DNA of 64,000 nucleotides from Streptomyces fulvoviolaceus (GTDB lineage Bacteria; Actinomycetota; Actinomycetes; Streptomycetales; Streptomycetaceae): the NCBI RefSeq assembly GCF_000718165.1, contig NZ_JOEY01000043.1:62001-126000 (forward strand), in the 5' to 3' direction. Shown here one piece after another: positions 49,599-58,264 of the stretch (positions are counted from its first letter, which is position 1; each line of letters begins with the position of its first letter). Below the pieces are notes generated by a model. That model saw only the letters and a list, made by a program, of their open reading frames with translations, had not been told where the DNA came from and ran no database searches. Both the position numbers and the translations under genes were made by a program.

Positions 49599-50993
49599 TT
49601 GAGCGCGACCACGCTCGGCCGTCCCGGCCCCGTCAACGGCCGGATCTCCCACTGGTTCACCGAACTGCCCACCCCCCGCCCGGCGTTGCCCGGCGACCGC
49701 GACGCCGATGTGTGCATCGTGGGCGCGGGGCTCACCGGACTGTGGACCGCGTACTACCTGAAACTGGCCGACCCCTCGCTGCGGATCACCGTCCTGGAAG
49801 CCGAGTTCGCCGGCTTCGGCGCCTCCGGCCGCAACGGCGGCTGGGCCTCCGGACTGGTCCCCGGCGCCCGCGACCGGCTCGCGAAGCAGTACGGCCGGGA
49901 CGCCGTCCTCGACTACCAGCGGGCGATGAACGAGGCCGTCGACGAGATCATCGCCGTCGCCGAACGCGAGGGCATCGACGCCGACATCGTCAAGGGCGGC
50001 ACCCTGCGCGTGGCCCGCACCCCCGCCCAGGCCACCCGGCTGCGCCACAAGACCGAGGCCGACCACGAGTGGGGCGTCACGGACTCGGTGATGCTCACGC
50101 CCGAGGAGGCCGCCGACCGCATCGACATCGCCGGGATGACGGCGGCCGCCTGGACGCCGCACTGCGCCCGGCTGCAACCCGCCGCGCTGGTCCGGGGGCT
50201 GGCCGAGACGGTCGAGCGGCTGGGCGTGACGCTTTACGAAAAGTCCCCGGTCACCGTCATCGAGCCGGGGCAGGCCGTCACCCCGTACGGCACGGTCCGG
50301 GCGCCCTTCGTCCTGCGTGCGACGGAGGGGTTCACCGCCTCCCTCAAGGGGCTGCGGCGCGCCTGGCTGCCGATGAACAGCTCGATGATCGTCACCGAGC
50401 AGCTGCCGAAGGAGGTCTGGGAGGAGATCGGCTGGGCCGGCCGGGAGACCCTGGGCGACACCGCGCACGGACACCTGTACGCCCAGCGGACCCCGGACGA
50501 CCGGATCGCCATCGGCGGTCGCGGGGTGCCGTACCGGTTCGGCTCGCGCACCGACTCGGACGGGCGGGTGGCCGACCGTACGATCGCCGAGCTCACGTCG
50601 ACGCTGTACGGGGTGCTGCCGCAGACCGAGGGCGCGCGGGTCGAGCACGCCTGGTGCGGGGTACTGGCGGTGCCGCGTGACTGGTCGGCGACGGTGGGGG
50701 TGGACCGGGCGACGGGGCTCGGATGGGCCGGGGGTTATGTGGGACATGGCGTGACCTCGACGAACCTTGCCGCCCGTACGCTCACTGACCTGGTGCTCGG
50801 TCGCGAGTCGCGGCTGACCCGGCTGCCGTGGACCGGGCATCGGCCCGGTACGTGGGAGCCGGAGCCGTTGCGGTGGTTGGGGGTGCGTGGACTGTACGTG
50901 GCGTACCGGCTGGCGGACCTTCACGAGGCGCGGGGTCGTACGCGGACGTCTCCCATTGCGACGGTCGCTGATCTTATTGCTCGGCGGCCCTGA
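49599..50993 (+). CDS. FAD-dependent amine/amino-acid oxidoreductase (DAO family)
   Basis: A 464-residue flavoenzyme. The dinucleotide motif is VCIVGAGLTGLWTAYYLKLA, with FGASGRNGGWASGLVPGARD typical of the DadA/PuuB-like (gamma-glutamylputrescine oxidase) DAO group. A C-terminal WAGGYVGHGVTSTNLAARTL closes the FAD site. It would oxidise an amine or amino acid to an imine/aldehyde, which the SSADH-like enzyme could then oxidise. The start is TTG 49599 after AAAGGA. The last 40 residues are Arg/Thr-rich but remain family-like. Confidence 0.86.
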   Translation: MSATTLGRPGPVNGRISHWFTELPTPRPALPGDRDADVCIVGAGLTGLWTAYYLKLADPSLRITVLEAEFAGFGASGRNGGWASGLVPGARDRLAKQYGRDAVLDYQRAMNEAVDEIIAVAEREGIDADIVKGGTLRVARTPAQATRLRHKTEADHEWGVTDSVMLTPEEAADRIDIAGMTAAAWTPHCARLQPAALVRGLAETVERLGVTLYEKSPVTVIEPGQAVTPYGTVRAPFVLRATEGFTASLKGLRRAWLPMNSSMIVTEQLPKEVWEEIGWAGRETLGDTAHGHLYAQRTPDDRIAIGGRGVPYRFGSRTDSDGRVADRTIAELTSTLYGVLPQTEGARVEHAWCGVLAVPRDWSATVGVDRATGLGWAGGYVGHGVTSTNLAARTLTDLVLGRESRLTRLPWTGHRPGTWEPEPLRWLGVRGLYVAYRLADLHEARGRTRTSPIATVADLIARRP

Positions 50994-51034
50994 TTCGCCT
51001 TTTCGCCGTAGGGCGCCTGGTGCGTTGGCGGCTG

Positions 51035-51106
51035 GGGGTTCGTCGTGGTTGCTCGCGCCCACGCGGCGGAGCCGCACATGTCACAGCCCCGCGCCCCTTC
51101 GGGGGG
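51035..51106. repeat. dispersed Streptomyces intergenic repeat, copy 2
   Basis: This segment reads GGTTCGTCGTGGTTG, CTCGCGCCC, CGGCGGAGCCG, then CACAGCCCCGCGCCCC and a TTCGGGG loop. It is the reverse-complement counterpart of 39242-39313, with the same two hairpin cores. It lies between the FAD oxidoreductase gene and the PucR gene, where it could end transcription of the upstream operon. Confidence 0.75.
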
Positions 51107-51156
51107 TACCGTCTCTCCACCAGCACCGTTGCTCATCTTTCCGGGAGTCAGCGCCC

Positions 51157-52725
51157 ATGCCCTTTCTCACGGTCGCTGATGTGCTGCGACTGCCCGTCCT
51201 CGCCGCTGGGCTGCCCCGGGTGGCGGCCGGTGAAGGGCAGCTGGGGCGGACCGTTCGGTGGGTTCATGTGACCGAGCTCCTCGACCCGGCCTCCTTTCTG
51301 GAGGGCGGGGAGCTCGTCCTCACCACCGGGATGCCGCACCCCTCGGATCCGACCCAACTGCGCGCCTACGTCGACCAGTTGGCGGACGTCGGAGTGGCGG
51401 GGCTGGTCGTCGAGCTCGGGCGCCGGTATCAGCAGGCGCCGCCCGAGCTGGTCAGCGCGTGCCGGGAGCGTGATCTGCCGCTGGTCGTGCTGGCGCGCGG
51501 GGTGCGGTTCATCGAGGTCACGCAGACCGTGCACGCGTTGATCCTGGACGCGCAGGGCGAGTTGCTGCGCCGCGCCCAGCATGTGCAGGAGTTGTTCACC
51601 CAGCTCACGCTCCGGCGGGCCGAGCCGGAGGAGTTCGTCCAGGCCGCCGCCGATCTCAGCGGCTGTCCGGTGGTGCTGGAGAACCTGATCCACCACGCGG
51701 TGGTCTGGGCGGCGGCCGGCCCGGTGGACGGGCAGGTGCTGGAGGCCTGGCCGCGCCGCTCACGCACCGCCGAGACACCGGAGCGGGCCGCGGTCAGCGG
51801 GCCCGAAGGGTGGCTCGTGGCGCCGGTCGAGGAGCGGGGCAGCCGCTGGGGGCGGCTGGTGATGCTGCCGCTTGCCGTCGGGCCGCCGTTCGGTCCCGAG
51901 CACACGATGATCCTGGAGCAGGCCGCCACCGCCCTCACCCTGGCCAGGCTCACCGGTCATCCCGGATGGGACCGGCGCGCGCACAGCTCCGTCCTGCTCG
52001 ACCTGCTGCACTGGCGCTACCGCAGCCGCACCGAGGCACGGCTGCGGGCGGAGGCGCTCGGACTGCCCACGACCGGTCACCGCCTGGTGCCGGTCGTCAT
52101 CGACCACGCCGACGATGTCTCCGTGGCTGATCATCTCGCCAAGGAACTACCCGCCTCCGGCCTGAAGGCCCTGATCGGGGACCTCTCCGAACGGCGCTGC
52201 GGGCTGCTGCTGGCGCTCGCCCGGGCCTCCGCCTGGCAGCCCGTCGCGGAGCGTCTCGCCCGTGATCTGCGGGCCACGTTCGGGGAGGACGTCGTCGTCG
52301 CGGTCGGGCCGGGCGTCACCGAACTCGACCAGGTCACCCGGTCGTTCCGGGAGGCCGAGGAGGTCGCCGACGCCATCGGTCCCACCTCACGGCACCGGCT
52401 GTTCCACGTCTCCTCCGACCTGGGCCTGCCGGAGCTGCTCTACTCGCTGCGCGACGACGTGCGCGTGCAGAAGTACGTGGAGCAGCGGCTCGGGCGCCTC
52501 GTCCAGCACGACGCACGGCACGGCAGCGACCTGCTCGACACGCTGCGCGCGTATCTCGACGCCGCCGGCAACAAGTCGATCGCCGCCAAGCACGTGAACC
52601 TGTCCCGGCAGGCCTTCTACCAGCGGCTGCGGACCATCGAACGGCTGCTGGGCACCGACCTGGAGTCCGGTGCCCAGCGCACTCAACTGCACGTGGCCGT
52701 GACCGCCCTGCAGGTCATGCCTTGA
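51157..52725 (+). CDS. PucR family transcriptional regulator
   Basis: A 522-residue regulator. The N-terminal PucR domain (about 1-125) is VADVLRLPVLAAGLPRVAAG with WVHVTELLDPASFLEGGELV. A GGDEF-like central region follows, and the C-terminal PucR_2 helix-turn-helix is LLDTLRAYLDAAGNKSIAAK, HVNLSRQAFYQRLRTIERLL. PucR proteins control purine, GABA or amine catabolism in Gram-positive bacteria. Its place directly after the MFS-HAD-FAD operon suggests it controls that cluster and the divergent ALDH operon. ATG 51157 has CGGGAG nine bases upstream. It overlaps the convergent reductase by 11 bases. Confidence 0.88.
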   Translation: MPFLTVADVLRLPVLAAGLPRVAAGEGQLGRTVRWVHVTELLDPASFLEGGELVLTTGMPHPSDPTQLRAYVDQLADVGVAGLVVELGRRYQQAPPELVSACRERDLPLVVLARGVRFIEVTQTVHALILDAQGELLRRAQHVQELFTQLTLRRAEPEEFVQAAADLSGCPVVLENLIHHAVVWAAAGPVDGQVLEAWPRRSRTAETPERAAVSGPEGWLVAPVEERGSRWGRLVMLPLAVGPPFGPEHTMILEQAATALTLARLTGHPGWDRRAHSSVLLDLLHWRYRSRTEARLRAEALGLPTTGHRLVPVVIDHADDVSVADHLAKELPASGLKALIGDLSERRCGLLLALARASAWQPVAERLARDLRATFGEDVVVAVGPGVTELDQVTRSFREAEEVADAIGPTSRHRLFHVSSDLGLPELLYSLRDDVRVQKYVEQRLGRLVQHDARHGSDLLDTLRAYLDAAGNKSIAAKHVNLSRQAFYQRLRTIERLLGTDLESGAQRTQLHVAVTALQVMP

Positions 52726-53710
52726 TGACGGCCTCGATGCGGGCCAGTTCGTCCGCGTCGAAGTCGAGGTTGCGGATGGTGCCGACGCTGTCCTCGATCT
52801 GCTGCGGGCTGCTCGCACCGACGAGGGCGGAGGTGACCCGGCCGCCGCGCAGCACCCAGGCCAGCGCCAGCTGGGCCAGCGTCTGGCCGCGGGACTTGGC
52901 GATGTCGTTCAGCTCGCGCAGCTGCTGCACCAGGTCCTCGGTGACCGCGTCCGAGTTGAGGAACGGGCTGTCGCTCGCGGCCCGCGAGTCCTCCGGGATG
53001 CCGTCGAGGTAGCGGCCGGTCAGCAGGCCCTGCTCCAGCGGGGAGAAGACGATGGAGCCGACCTGGAGCTCGTCGAGTGCGTCCAGCAGACCCTCGTCCT
53101 CGGGGCGGCGGTCGAGCATCGAGTAGCGCGGCTGGTGGATGAGCAGCGGGGTGCCCAGCTCGCCGAGGATGCGGGCGGCCTCGCGGGTCTGCTCGGCCGA
53201 GTAGTTGGAGATGCCGACGTACAGCGCCTTGCCCTGCTGGACCGCGGAGTGCAGGGCGCCCATCGTCTCCTCCAGGGGAGTCTCCGGGTCGGGGCGGTGC
53301 GAGTAGAAGATGTCGACGTAGTCCAGGCCCATGCGGGTCAGGCTCTGGTCCAGCGAGGACAGCAGGTACTTGCGGGAGCCCCACTCGCCGTACGGGCCGG
53401 GCCACATGAGGTAGCCGGCCTTGGTGGAGATGATCAACTCGTCGCGGTAGGAAGCGAAGTCGGCCTTCAGCGCCTCGCCGAAGGCGGACTCGGCGGCGCC
53501 GGGCGGCGGACCGTAGTTGTTGGCCAGGTCGAAGTGGGTGACACCGAGGTCGAAGGCGCGGCGCAGGATGGCACGCTGCGTCTCGACCGTGCGGTCCGCC
53601 GGGCCGAAGTTGTGCCACAGGCCGAGCGACAGCGCGGGAAGCTTCAGGCCGCTGCGTCCGGTGCGCCGGTAGGGCATGTCCGCGTAGCGGTCGGTGTGTG
53701 CGGTGTACAA
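52715..53710 (-). CDS. aldo/keto reductase, L-glyceraldehyde-3-phosphate reductase (YghZ)-like
   Basis: A 331-residue aldo/keto reductase. The N-terminal YTAHTDRYADMPYRRTGRSG and KLPALSLGLWHNFG are the signature of the YghZ/Gpr (AKR14) group, which detoxifies methylglyoxal and reduces L-glyceraldehyde 3-phosphate. The catalytic set is D and Y in HFDLANNYGPPPG, K in IISTKAGYLMWPGPYGEWGS, and H in DIFYSHRPD. TTG 53710 is chosen: GGAG lies five bases upstream and the protein then begins as relatives do. Longer frames run through the promoter repeats. It diverges from a LysR gene. Confidence 0.9.
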   Translation of the reverse strand: MYTAHTDRYADMPYRRTGRSGLKLPALSLGLWHNFGPADRTVETQRAILRRAFDLGVTHFDLANNYGPPPGAAESAFGEALKADFASYRDELIISTKAGYLMWPGPYGEWGSRKYLLSSLDQSLTRMGLDYVDIFYSHRPDPETPLEETMGALHSAVQQGKALYVGISNYSAEQTREAARILGELGTPLLIHQPRYSMLDRRPEDEGLLDALDELQVGSIVFSPLEQGLLTGRYLDGIPEDSRAASDSPFLNSDAVTEDLVQQLRELNDIAKSRGQTLAQLALAWVLRGGRVTSALVGASSPQQIEDSVGTIRNLDFDADELARIEAVIKA

Positions 53711-53730
53711 CGCGACTCCAGAGGGGTTGG

Positions 53731-53787
53731 CACGGTTTCTGAGAACCACGGTTTCCTGAGAACCGGTGTCCACTACCGGTGTCCACT
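53731..53787. promoter_or_regulatory. two sets of abutting direct repeats between reductase and LysR genes
   Basis: CACGGTTTCTGAGAAC (53731-53746) is followed at once by CACGGTTTCCTGAGAAC (53747-53763), which differs by one inserted base. Then ACCGGTGTCCACT occurs twice, perfectly and back to back (53762-53774 and 53775-53787). Such arrays in a divergent LysR promoter suggest regulator binding; assignment is inference. Confidence 0.6.
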
Positions 53788-53856
53788 CTTTCGCGACCTG
53801 GGTGCATTGGTCCAACAGAAGAATCCGATGGAATTCAGCGGATAGGCTTCTCAATC

Positions 53857-54753
53857 ATGGAACTCCGCCATCTCCAGCACTTCGTCGCGGTCGCCGAGGA
53901 CCAGCACTTCACCCGGGCCGCCGAACGCCTGCTGGTGTCCCAGTCCGGCCTGTCCGCCTCCATCCGGGCGCTGGAGCGGGAGCTGCAGACCCCGCTGTTC
54001 GTGCGGACCACCCGACGGGTGACGCTCACGCCGGCCGGGCGGGCGCTGCTCGGCGAGGCGGAGCGGATCCTGGCACAGGTGCGGGCGGCCCACGAGGCGG
54101 TGGCCGCGGTGCAGGGGGTGCTGCGGGGCATGCTCGCGCTCGGGTCCGAGCAGTGCATCGCCGGGGTGCATGTGGCGGGGCTGCTCGCCGCGTTCCGGCG
54201 GGAGCACCCGGACGTGGAGATCTGTCTGCGGCAGGCGGGCTCGGGCGCGCTCGCGGAGGAGGTCGCGGCGGGGCGCCTCGACCTGGCCTTCGCGGTACGG
54301 GGAGCGCAGGAGGACTCCGACCAGCTGCGCGCCGTGCCGCTGACCAGCGAGCCGATGACCGTCCTGTGCCATCCCAGCCACCGGCTCGCGCGCGCCGGTG
54401 CGGCCGTGACGCCGGAGGATCTGGGCGGCGAGGTCTTCGTCGACTTCCACCCGGACTGGGGGCCGCGCCGCACCACCGACGCCGCCTTCGCCGCCGCGGG
54501 CGTGCGCCGCAGCGTCGCCCTGGAGGTCAACGACGTGCACAGCCTCCTCGACCTCGTGGACGAGAACCTCGGTATCGCCGTCGTGCCGCGGCACTTCCGG
54601 CACAAGCGGGAGTCACTGACCGCCCTCCCGGTCAAGGGCACCGGCGAGACCGTGTACGAGACCGTCGCCCTGCTGCCGCCCTCGCAGGCCACCAGCCCGG
54701 CGGCGCGGGCCCTGATGGCGCTGCTCGAAACAGGGGAAACAGAGAGCGCATAA
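53857..54753 (+). CDS. LysR family transcriptional regulator
   Basis: A 298-residue LysR protein. The winged helix-turn-helix is MELRHLQHFVAVAEDQHFTR, AAERLLVSQSGLSASIRALE, RELQTPLFVRTTRRVTLTPA. The effector domain (about 90-298) includes LALGSEQCIAGVHVAGLLAA and a type II periplasmic-binding-protein fold. It diverges from the aldo/keto reductase gene and probably controls it through the repeats between them. The ATG at 53857 is the standard LysR start; the frame is open upstream but unlike the family. Confidence 0.92.
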   Translation: MELRHLQHFVAVAEDQHFTRAAERLLVSQSGLSASIRALERELQTPLFVRTTRRVTLTPAGRALLGEAERILAQVRAAHEAVAAVQGVLRGMLALGSEQCIAGVHVAGLLAAFRREHPDVEICLRQAGSGALAEEVAAGRLDLAFAVRGAQEDSDQLRAVPLTSEPMTVLCHPSHRLARAGAAVTPEDLGGEVFVDFHPDWGPRRTTDAAFAAAGVRRSVALEVNDVHSLLDLVDENLGIAVVPRHFRHKRESLTALPVKGTGETVYETVALLPPSQATSPAARALMALLETGETESA

Positions 54754-54781
54754 CAGGCGGAGATGCGCGAGGCTGGACCCC

Positions 54782-55297
54782 ATGCATGCAAAGGACATCC
54801 TCATCGACGCGTACACCCGCATCCAGGAAGAAGTCCACGCCGCCGTCGAAGGCCTGGGCCCCGACGACCTCAACCACCGCCCCGGCGCCGACGCCAACTC
54901 CATCTCCTGGCTGGTCTGGCACCTCACCCGGGTCCAGGACGACCACGTGGCCGACGCCTTCGGCCTCGACCAGGTGTGGCTGACCCAGGACTGGGAGAAG
55001 CGGTTCGCCCTCGACCTGCCCGGCCGCGACACCGGGTACGGCCACAGCTCCGCCCAGGTCGCCAAGGTGCGGGTCGACTCGGCCGAGCTGCTGACCGGCT
55101 ACTACGACGCCGTCCACGCGCAGACCCTCGGCGCCCTGCGCGACCTGGCCGCCAAGGACCTGGAACGCATCGTGGACGAGAACTGGGATCCGCCGGTCAG
55201 TCTGGGCGTCCGGCTGGTCAGCGTCCTGTCCGACGATCTCGAACACGTCGGACAGGCCGCCTACATCCGGGGGCTGCTTCAGAGCGCGGCTTCGTAG
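54782..55297 (+). CDS. DinB/DUF664 family protein (mycothiol-transferase-like)
   Basis: A 171-residue four-helix protein. [57 protein letters not shown] and [20 protein letters not shown] supply the three His positions (H47, H54 and the late H) that bind a divalent metal in DinB enzymes. Actinobacterial members include mycothiol S-transferases. ATG 54782 is 28 bases after the LysR stop. The 3' end overlaps the convergent adenosine deaminase gene by 19 bases. Confidence 0.86.
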   Translation: MHAKDILIDAYTRIQEEVHAAVEGLGPDDLNHRPGADANSISWLVWHLTRVQDDHVADAFGLDQVWLTQDWEKRFALDLPGRDTGYGHSSAQVAKVRVDSAELLTGYYDAVHAQTLGALRDLAAKDLERIVDENWDPPVSLGVRLVSVLSDDLEHVGQAAYIRGLLQSAAS

Positions 55298-56349
55298 CCC
55301 GGCAGGACGACGTCCTCGATGAGGGCCTTGCGCTCGTCGAACGGGATGAACGCGCTCTTGAGGGCGTTCACCGTGACCGTGCGCAGGTCCTCGACCGTCC
55401 ATCCGGCCTCCTCGACCAGCAAGGACATCTCACGGGTCATGGTCGTGCCCGACACCAGACGGTTGTCGGTGTTGAGGGTGACGCGGAAGCCGAGGTCCTT
55501 CAGGGCCGTGATCGGGTGCTCGGCGATCGAAGTGGCAGCGCCCGTCTGGAGGTTGGACGTCGGGCACATCTCCAGGGCGACACGGCGGTCGCGGACCCAG
55601 CCGGCGAGACGGCCGAGCTTGCCGTCCACGATGTCCTCGGTGATCCGGACGCCATGGCCGATGCGCTGGGCGCCGCACACCTGCAGGGCCTGGTGGATGC
55701 TCGGCAGGCCGTGCGCCTCACCGGCGTGGATGGTGAACGGCACGCTCTCGCGGCGCAGGTGCTCGAAGGCGGCCAGGTGGTCGGCGGGCGGGAAGCCGTC
55801 CTCGGCGCCGGCGATGTCGAAGCCGACGACGCCCGCGTCACGGAAGGCGACGGCCAGGTCGGCGGCCTCGCGGACGCGGTCGAACATCCGCATACCGCAG
55901 AGCAGGGTGCCGACGCGGACCGGGGTACCGGCCGCCGCGGCCTTCGCCATGCCGGCCGCGAGCCCCTCCTGGACGGTCTCGACGACCTCGGCGAGGGTCA
56001 GGCCGCCGTTGGTGTTCAGCTCGGGGGCGTAGCGCACCTCGCCGTAGACGACACCGTCGGCGGCGAGGTCGAGGACGTACTCCTCGGCGGTGCGCAGCAG
56101 GCCCTCGCGGGTCTGCATCACGGCGAGGGTGTGCTCGAAGGTGGCTATGTACCGGACCAGGTCGCCGGAGTTCGCGGCGTCGTAGTACCAGGCGGCCAGC
56201 TCGTCCGGGTACGTGGTGGGCAGGGTGTGACCGGCCTCGGCCGCGAGCTCCACCACGGTGGCGGGGCGCAGGCCGCCGTCGAGGTGGTCGTGCAGCACGG
56301 CCTTGGGCAGCCGGCGGATCGTGTCGGCGTCTACGCGCGTAGCAGTCAT
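55279..56349 (-). CDS. add: adenosine deaminase
   Basis: A 356-residue zinc metalloenzyme of purine salvage converting adenosine or deoxyadenosine to the inosine form. Zinc ligands are H20 and H22 ([12 protein letters not shown]), H208 (FTIHAGE) and D295 (LNTDNR), with catalytic E211 and H232 (IGHGVRI). [12 protein letters not shown] is also conserved. Start is ATG 56349. It is followed closely upstream by a minus-strand VOC gene 43 bases away, possibly the same transcript. Confidence 0.95.
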   Translation of the reverse strand: MTATRVDADTIRRLPKAVLHDHLDGGLRPATVVELAAEAGHTLPTTYPDELAAWYYDAANSGDLVRYIATFEHTLAVMQTREGLLRTAEEYVLDLAADGVVYGEVRYAPELNTNGGLTLAEVVETVQEGLAAGMAKAAAAGTPVRVGTLLCGMRMFDRVREAADLAVAFRDAGVVGFDIAGAEDGFPPADHLAAFEHLRRESVPFTIHAGEAHGLPSIHQALQVCGAQRIGHGVRITEDIVDGKLGRLAGWVRDRRVALEMCPTSNLQTGAATSIAEHPITALKDLGFRVTLNTDNRLVSGTTMTREMSLLVEEAGWTVEDLRTVTVNALKSAFIPFDERKALIEDVVLPGYEAAL

Positions 56350-56392
56350 GGTGGATCTTTCTTGGGCAGGTGCTGGAGAGCGGGCGTGGTCG

Positions 56393-56785
56393 TCAGCCGG
56401 CAGGCTGGAGCAGGTCCCAGCGGTTTCCGTACAGGTCCTGGAAGACGGCGACCGAGCCGTACGGCTCGTGGCGCGGCTCCTCCAGGAAGGTCACGCCGGC
56501 GGCGAGCATCCGGGCGCGGTCGCGGGCGAAGTCGTCGGTGTGCAGGAAGAAGCCGACTCGCCCGCCGGTCTGGTCCCCGACCCGGCCGCGCTGGGCCTCG
56601 TCCTTGGCGCGGGCGAGCAGCAGGTCGGTGCCGCCCTCCCGCTCGTCGGGCCGTACGACGACCCAGCGGGAGCCGTCGGGACGGGGCGCGTCCTCGACGA
56701 GCCGGAAACCGAGGGCCTCGGTGTAGAAGCGGATCGCCTCGTCGTAGTCGTCGACGACGAGGGTGACCAGGGCGATGCGTCTCAT
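56393..56785 (-). CDS. VOC family (glyoxalase/bleomycin-resistance-like) protein
   Basis: A 130-residue single-chain VOC protein: [40 protein letters not shown], and [20 protein letters not shown] then [19 protein letters not shown]. The layout is that of SMU1112c/YaeR-like small VOC proteins. Candidate metal ligands are in the H82 and E-type positions but are not certain. ATG 56785 follows AAAGG. It may share a transcript with add downstream. Confidence 0.86.
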   Translation of the reverse strand: MRRIALVTLVVDDYDEAIRFYTEALGFRLVEDAPRPDGSRWVVVRPDEREGGTDLLLARAKDEAQRGRVGDQTGGRVGFFLHTDDFARDRARMLAAGVTFLEEPRHEPYGSVAVFQDLYGNRWDLLQPAG

Positions 56786-56988
56786 CGAGACCTTTCGGAA
56801 CGGGTGAGGGAGACGGGCGATTGACGGGAGAGGTTATACGTAAAACGTCACGGACGCCAGTCGGTCCGGAAGAGAGTTCGCGGGGGTGCCGCCCGCAGTG
56901 AACTCCGTGCGTGGCAGGCTGGTGATCACGCGCGGGGCCCCGGCCCCGACGACCCCCACCAGGCACTGCCGCACAGGAGTCGAGTCCC

Positions 56989-57696
56989 ATGACCGAACTG
57001 CCGAAGTCGACCGGAGCTCCCGCCCACCAGAACGTCACCTTCCCCAGTGGCGGCACCACCGCGCACGGCTATCTGGCACTGCCCCCGTCCGGAAGCGGTC
57101 CGGGCGTCATCGTCATCCAGGAGTGGTGGGGCCTGACCGACCACATCGCCGATGTCGCCGACCGCCTCGCGCAGGAGGGCTTCGTCGCCCTCGCCCCCGA
57201 CCTGTACGGCGGCAACGTCGCGCACGAGAGCGAGGAGGCCCTGCGGATGCTGCAGGCGCTCCCCGTGTCCCGGGGTGTCGAGCTGCTCTCCGGCGCGGTC
57301 AACCATCTGCTGTCGCTGCCCGAGGTCACTTCGGACACCGTCGGCGCGGTCGGCTTCTGCATGGGCGGCGGCTTCGTGCTGTACCTGGCCGCCGCCGACC
57401 CGCGCGTGAGCGCCGCGGTGCCGTTCTACGGCGTGATCCAGGGCGAGCTGCCCGACTTCTCCGGCCTCAAGGCCCAGGTCCTGGGCCACTACGGCGAGCT
57501 CGACCAGAGCATCCCGGTGGAGAGCATCGACAGCCTGGGCAAGGCCATCGAGGAGCAGTCCGGAATCACCGCGGACCTCCGCCTCTACCCGGCCGATCAC
57601 GCGTTCTTCAACGACGGACGCCCGGTGTACGACGCCGAGTCGGCCGCCCTCGCCTGGCAGAGCACGGTGCCCTTCCTGCACGAACAGCTCGGCTGA
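56989..57696 (+). CDS. dienelactone hydrolase family protein
   Basis: A 235-residue alpha/beta hydrolase. The nucleophile is C124 in GFCMGGGFVL, with D172 (GELDQSIP) and H204 (ADHAFFND) completing the Cys-Asp-His triad, and E45 in IQEWWGLTDH as in dienelactone hydrolases. Such enzymes open the lactone ring of chlorocatechol intermediates, but Streptomyces paralogues are often generalist. ATG 56989 has CAGGAG upstream. No ortho-cleavage genes are nearby, so substrate is open. A hairpin follows ten bases after the stop. Confidence 0.9.
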   Translation: MTELPKSTGAPAHQNVTFPSGGTTAHGYLALPPSGSGPGVIVIQEWWGLTDHIADVADRLAQEGFVALAPDLYGGNVAHESEEALRMLQALPVSRGVELLSGAVNHLLSLPEVTSDTVGAVGFCMGGGFVLYLAAADPRVSAAVPFYGVIQGELPDFSGLKAQVLGHYGELDQSIPVESIDSLGKAIEEQSGITADLRLYPADHAFFNDGRPVYDAESAALAWQSTVPFLHEQLG

Positions 57697-57705
57697 GTCC
57701 CGAGT

Positions 57706-57739
57706 CCTCGGTCCCGGGGCGCAGGGCCCCGGACCGAGG
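57706..57739 (+). terminator. hairpin terminator after dienelactone hydrolase
   Basis: CCTCGGTCCCGGGGC (57706-57720) pairs with GCCCCGGACCGAGG (57726-57739), with one bulged C and a five-base loop. It begins ten bases after the stop codon. Confidence 0.75.
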
Positions 57740-58264
57740 CGCACAGGACCTGCCTCCTCCGTCGCGAAGACAGGGTGGAACCGTTCCTGGGCAGTGAGCG
57801 GGAGTGGGTCCGCTCACCGGCACGCCCCGAACGGTCTTGGGCGCACTGGTCGTCCGCTTTCGCCTCCGGGTGGCGACACGGATCCTGTCCGTGGTCCGGT
57901 CCCGGAGGGGCGGAGTCCCTCACGATCTGGCCATGTGGATGCGGCCAGAGGCGACGGGGAGGCCCTGAACCATCTCGCTGGTGGAGCAGGGGCCCTGCAC
58001 GCTGGCGCCGTACCCGGCGTCCCAGATCGCACGATCACGCTAACCCGGATGGCCCAGGGCACCGCAAGCCCGGAAGCCGACCATCACACGATCGAGCTAA
58101 TCCACTCTCCTCCATGCTTACCGGCGGGCAGTTCCCACCCCCTGGGGTACAACGCGTCGTACGCGTTCTTCCAGGCGCGACCCCTCGCCGTGCAGGCCTG
58201 GCACGGCGAGCACGAGCTGCGCGGTCGACATCTGATGCGGGACGGCGTGTGGGCCGTCTGACGC
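57740..58264. other. 525-base stretch without a convincing gene
   Basis: Open frames here are short and lack family likeness. A plus-strand frame ends with YNASYAFFQARPLAVQAWHG and ELRGRHLMRDGVWAV (to 58261), which looks mildly protein-like and might be the remnant of a lost gene. Two similar 16-base segments, CGCACGATCACGCTAA (about 58027) and CACACGATCGAGCTAA (about 58085), repeat imperfectly. Base composition is more mixed than in the neighbouring genes. I see no RNA gene. Confidence 0.4.
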
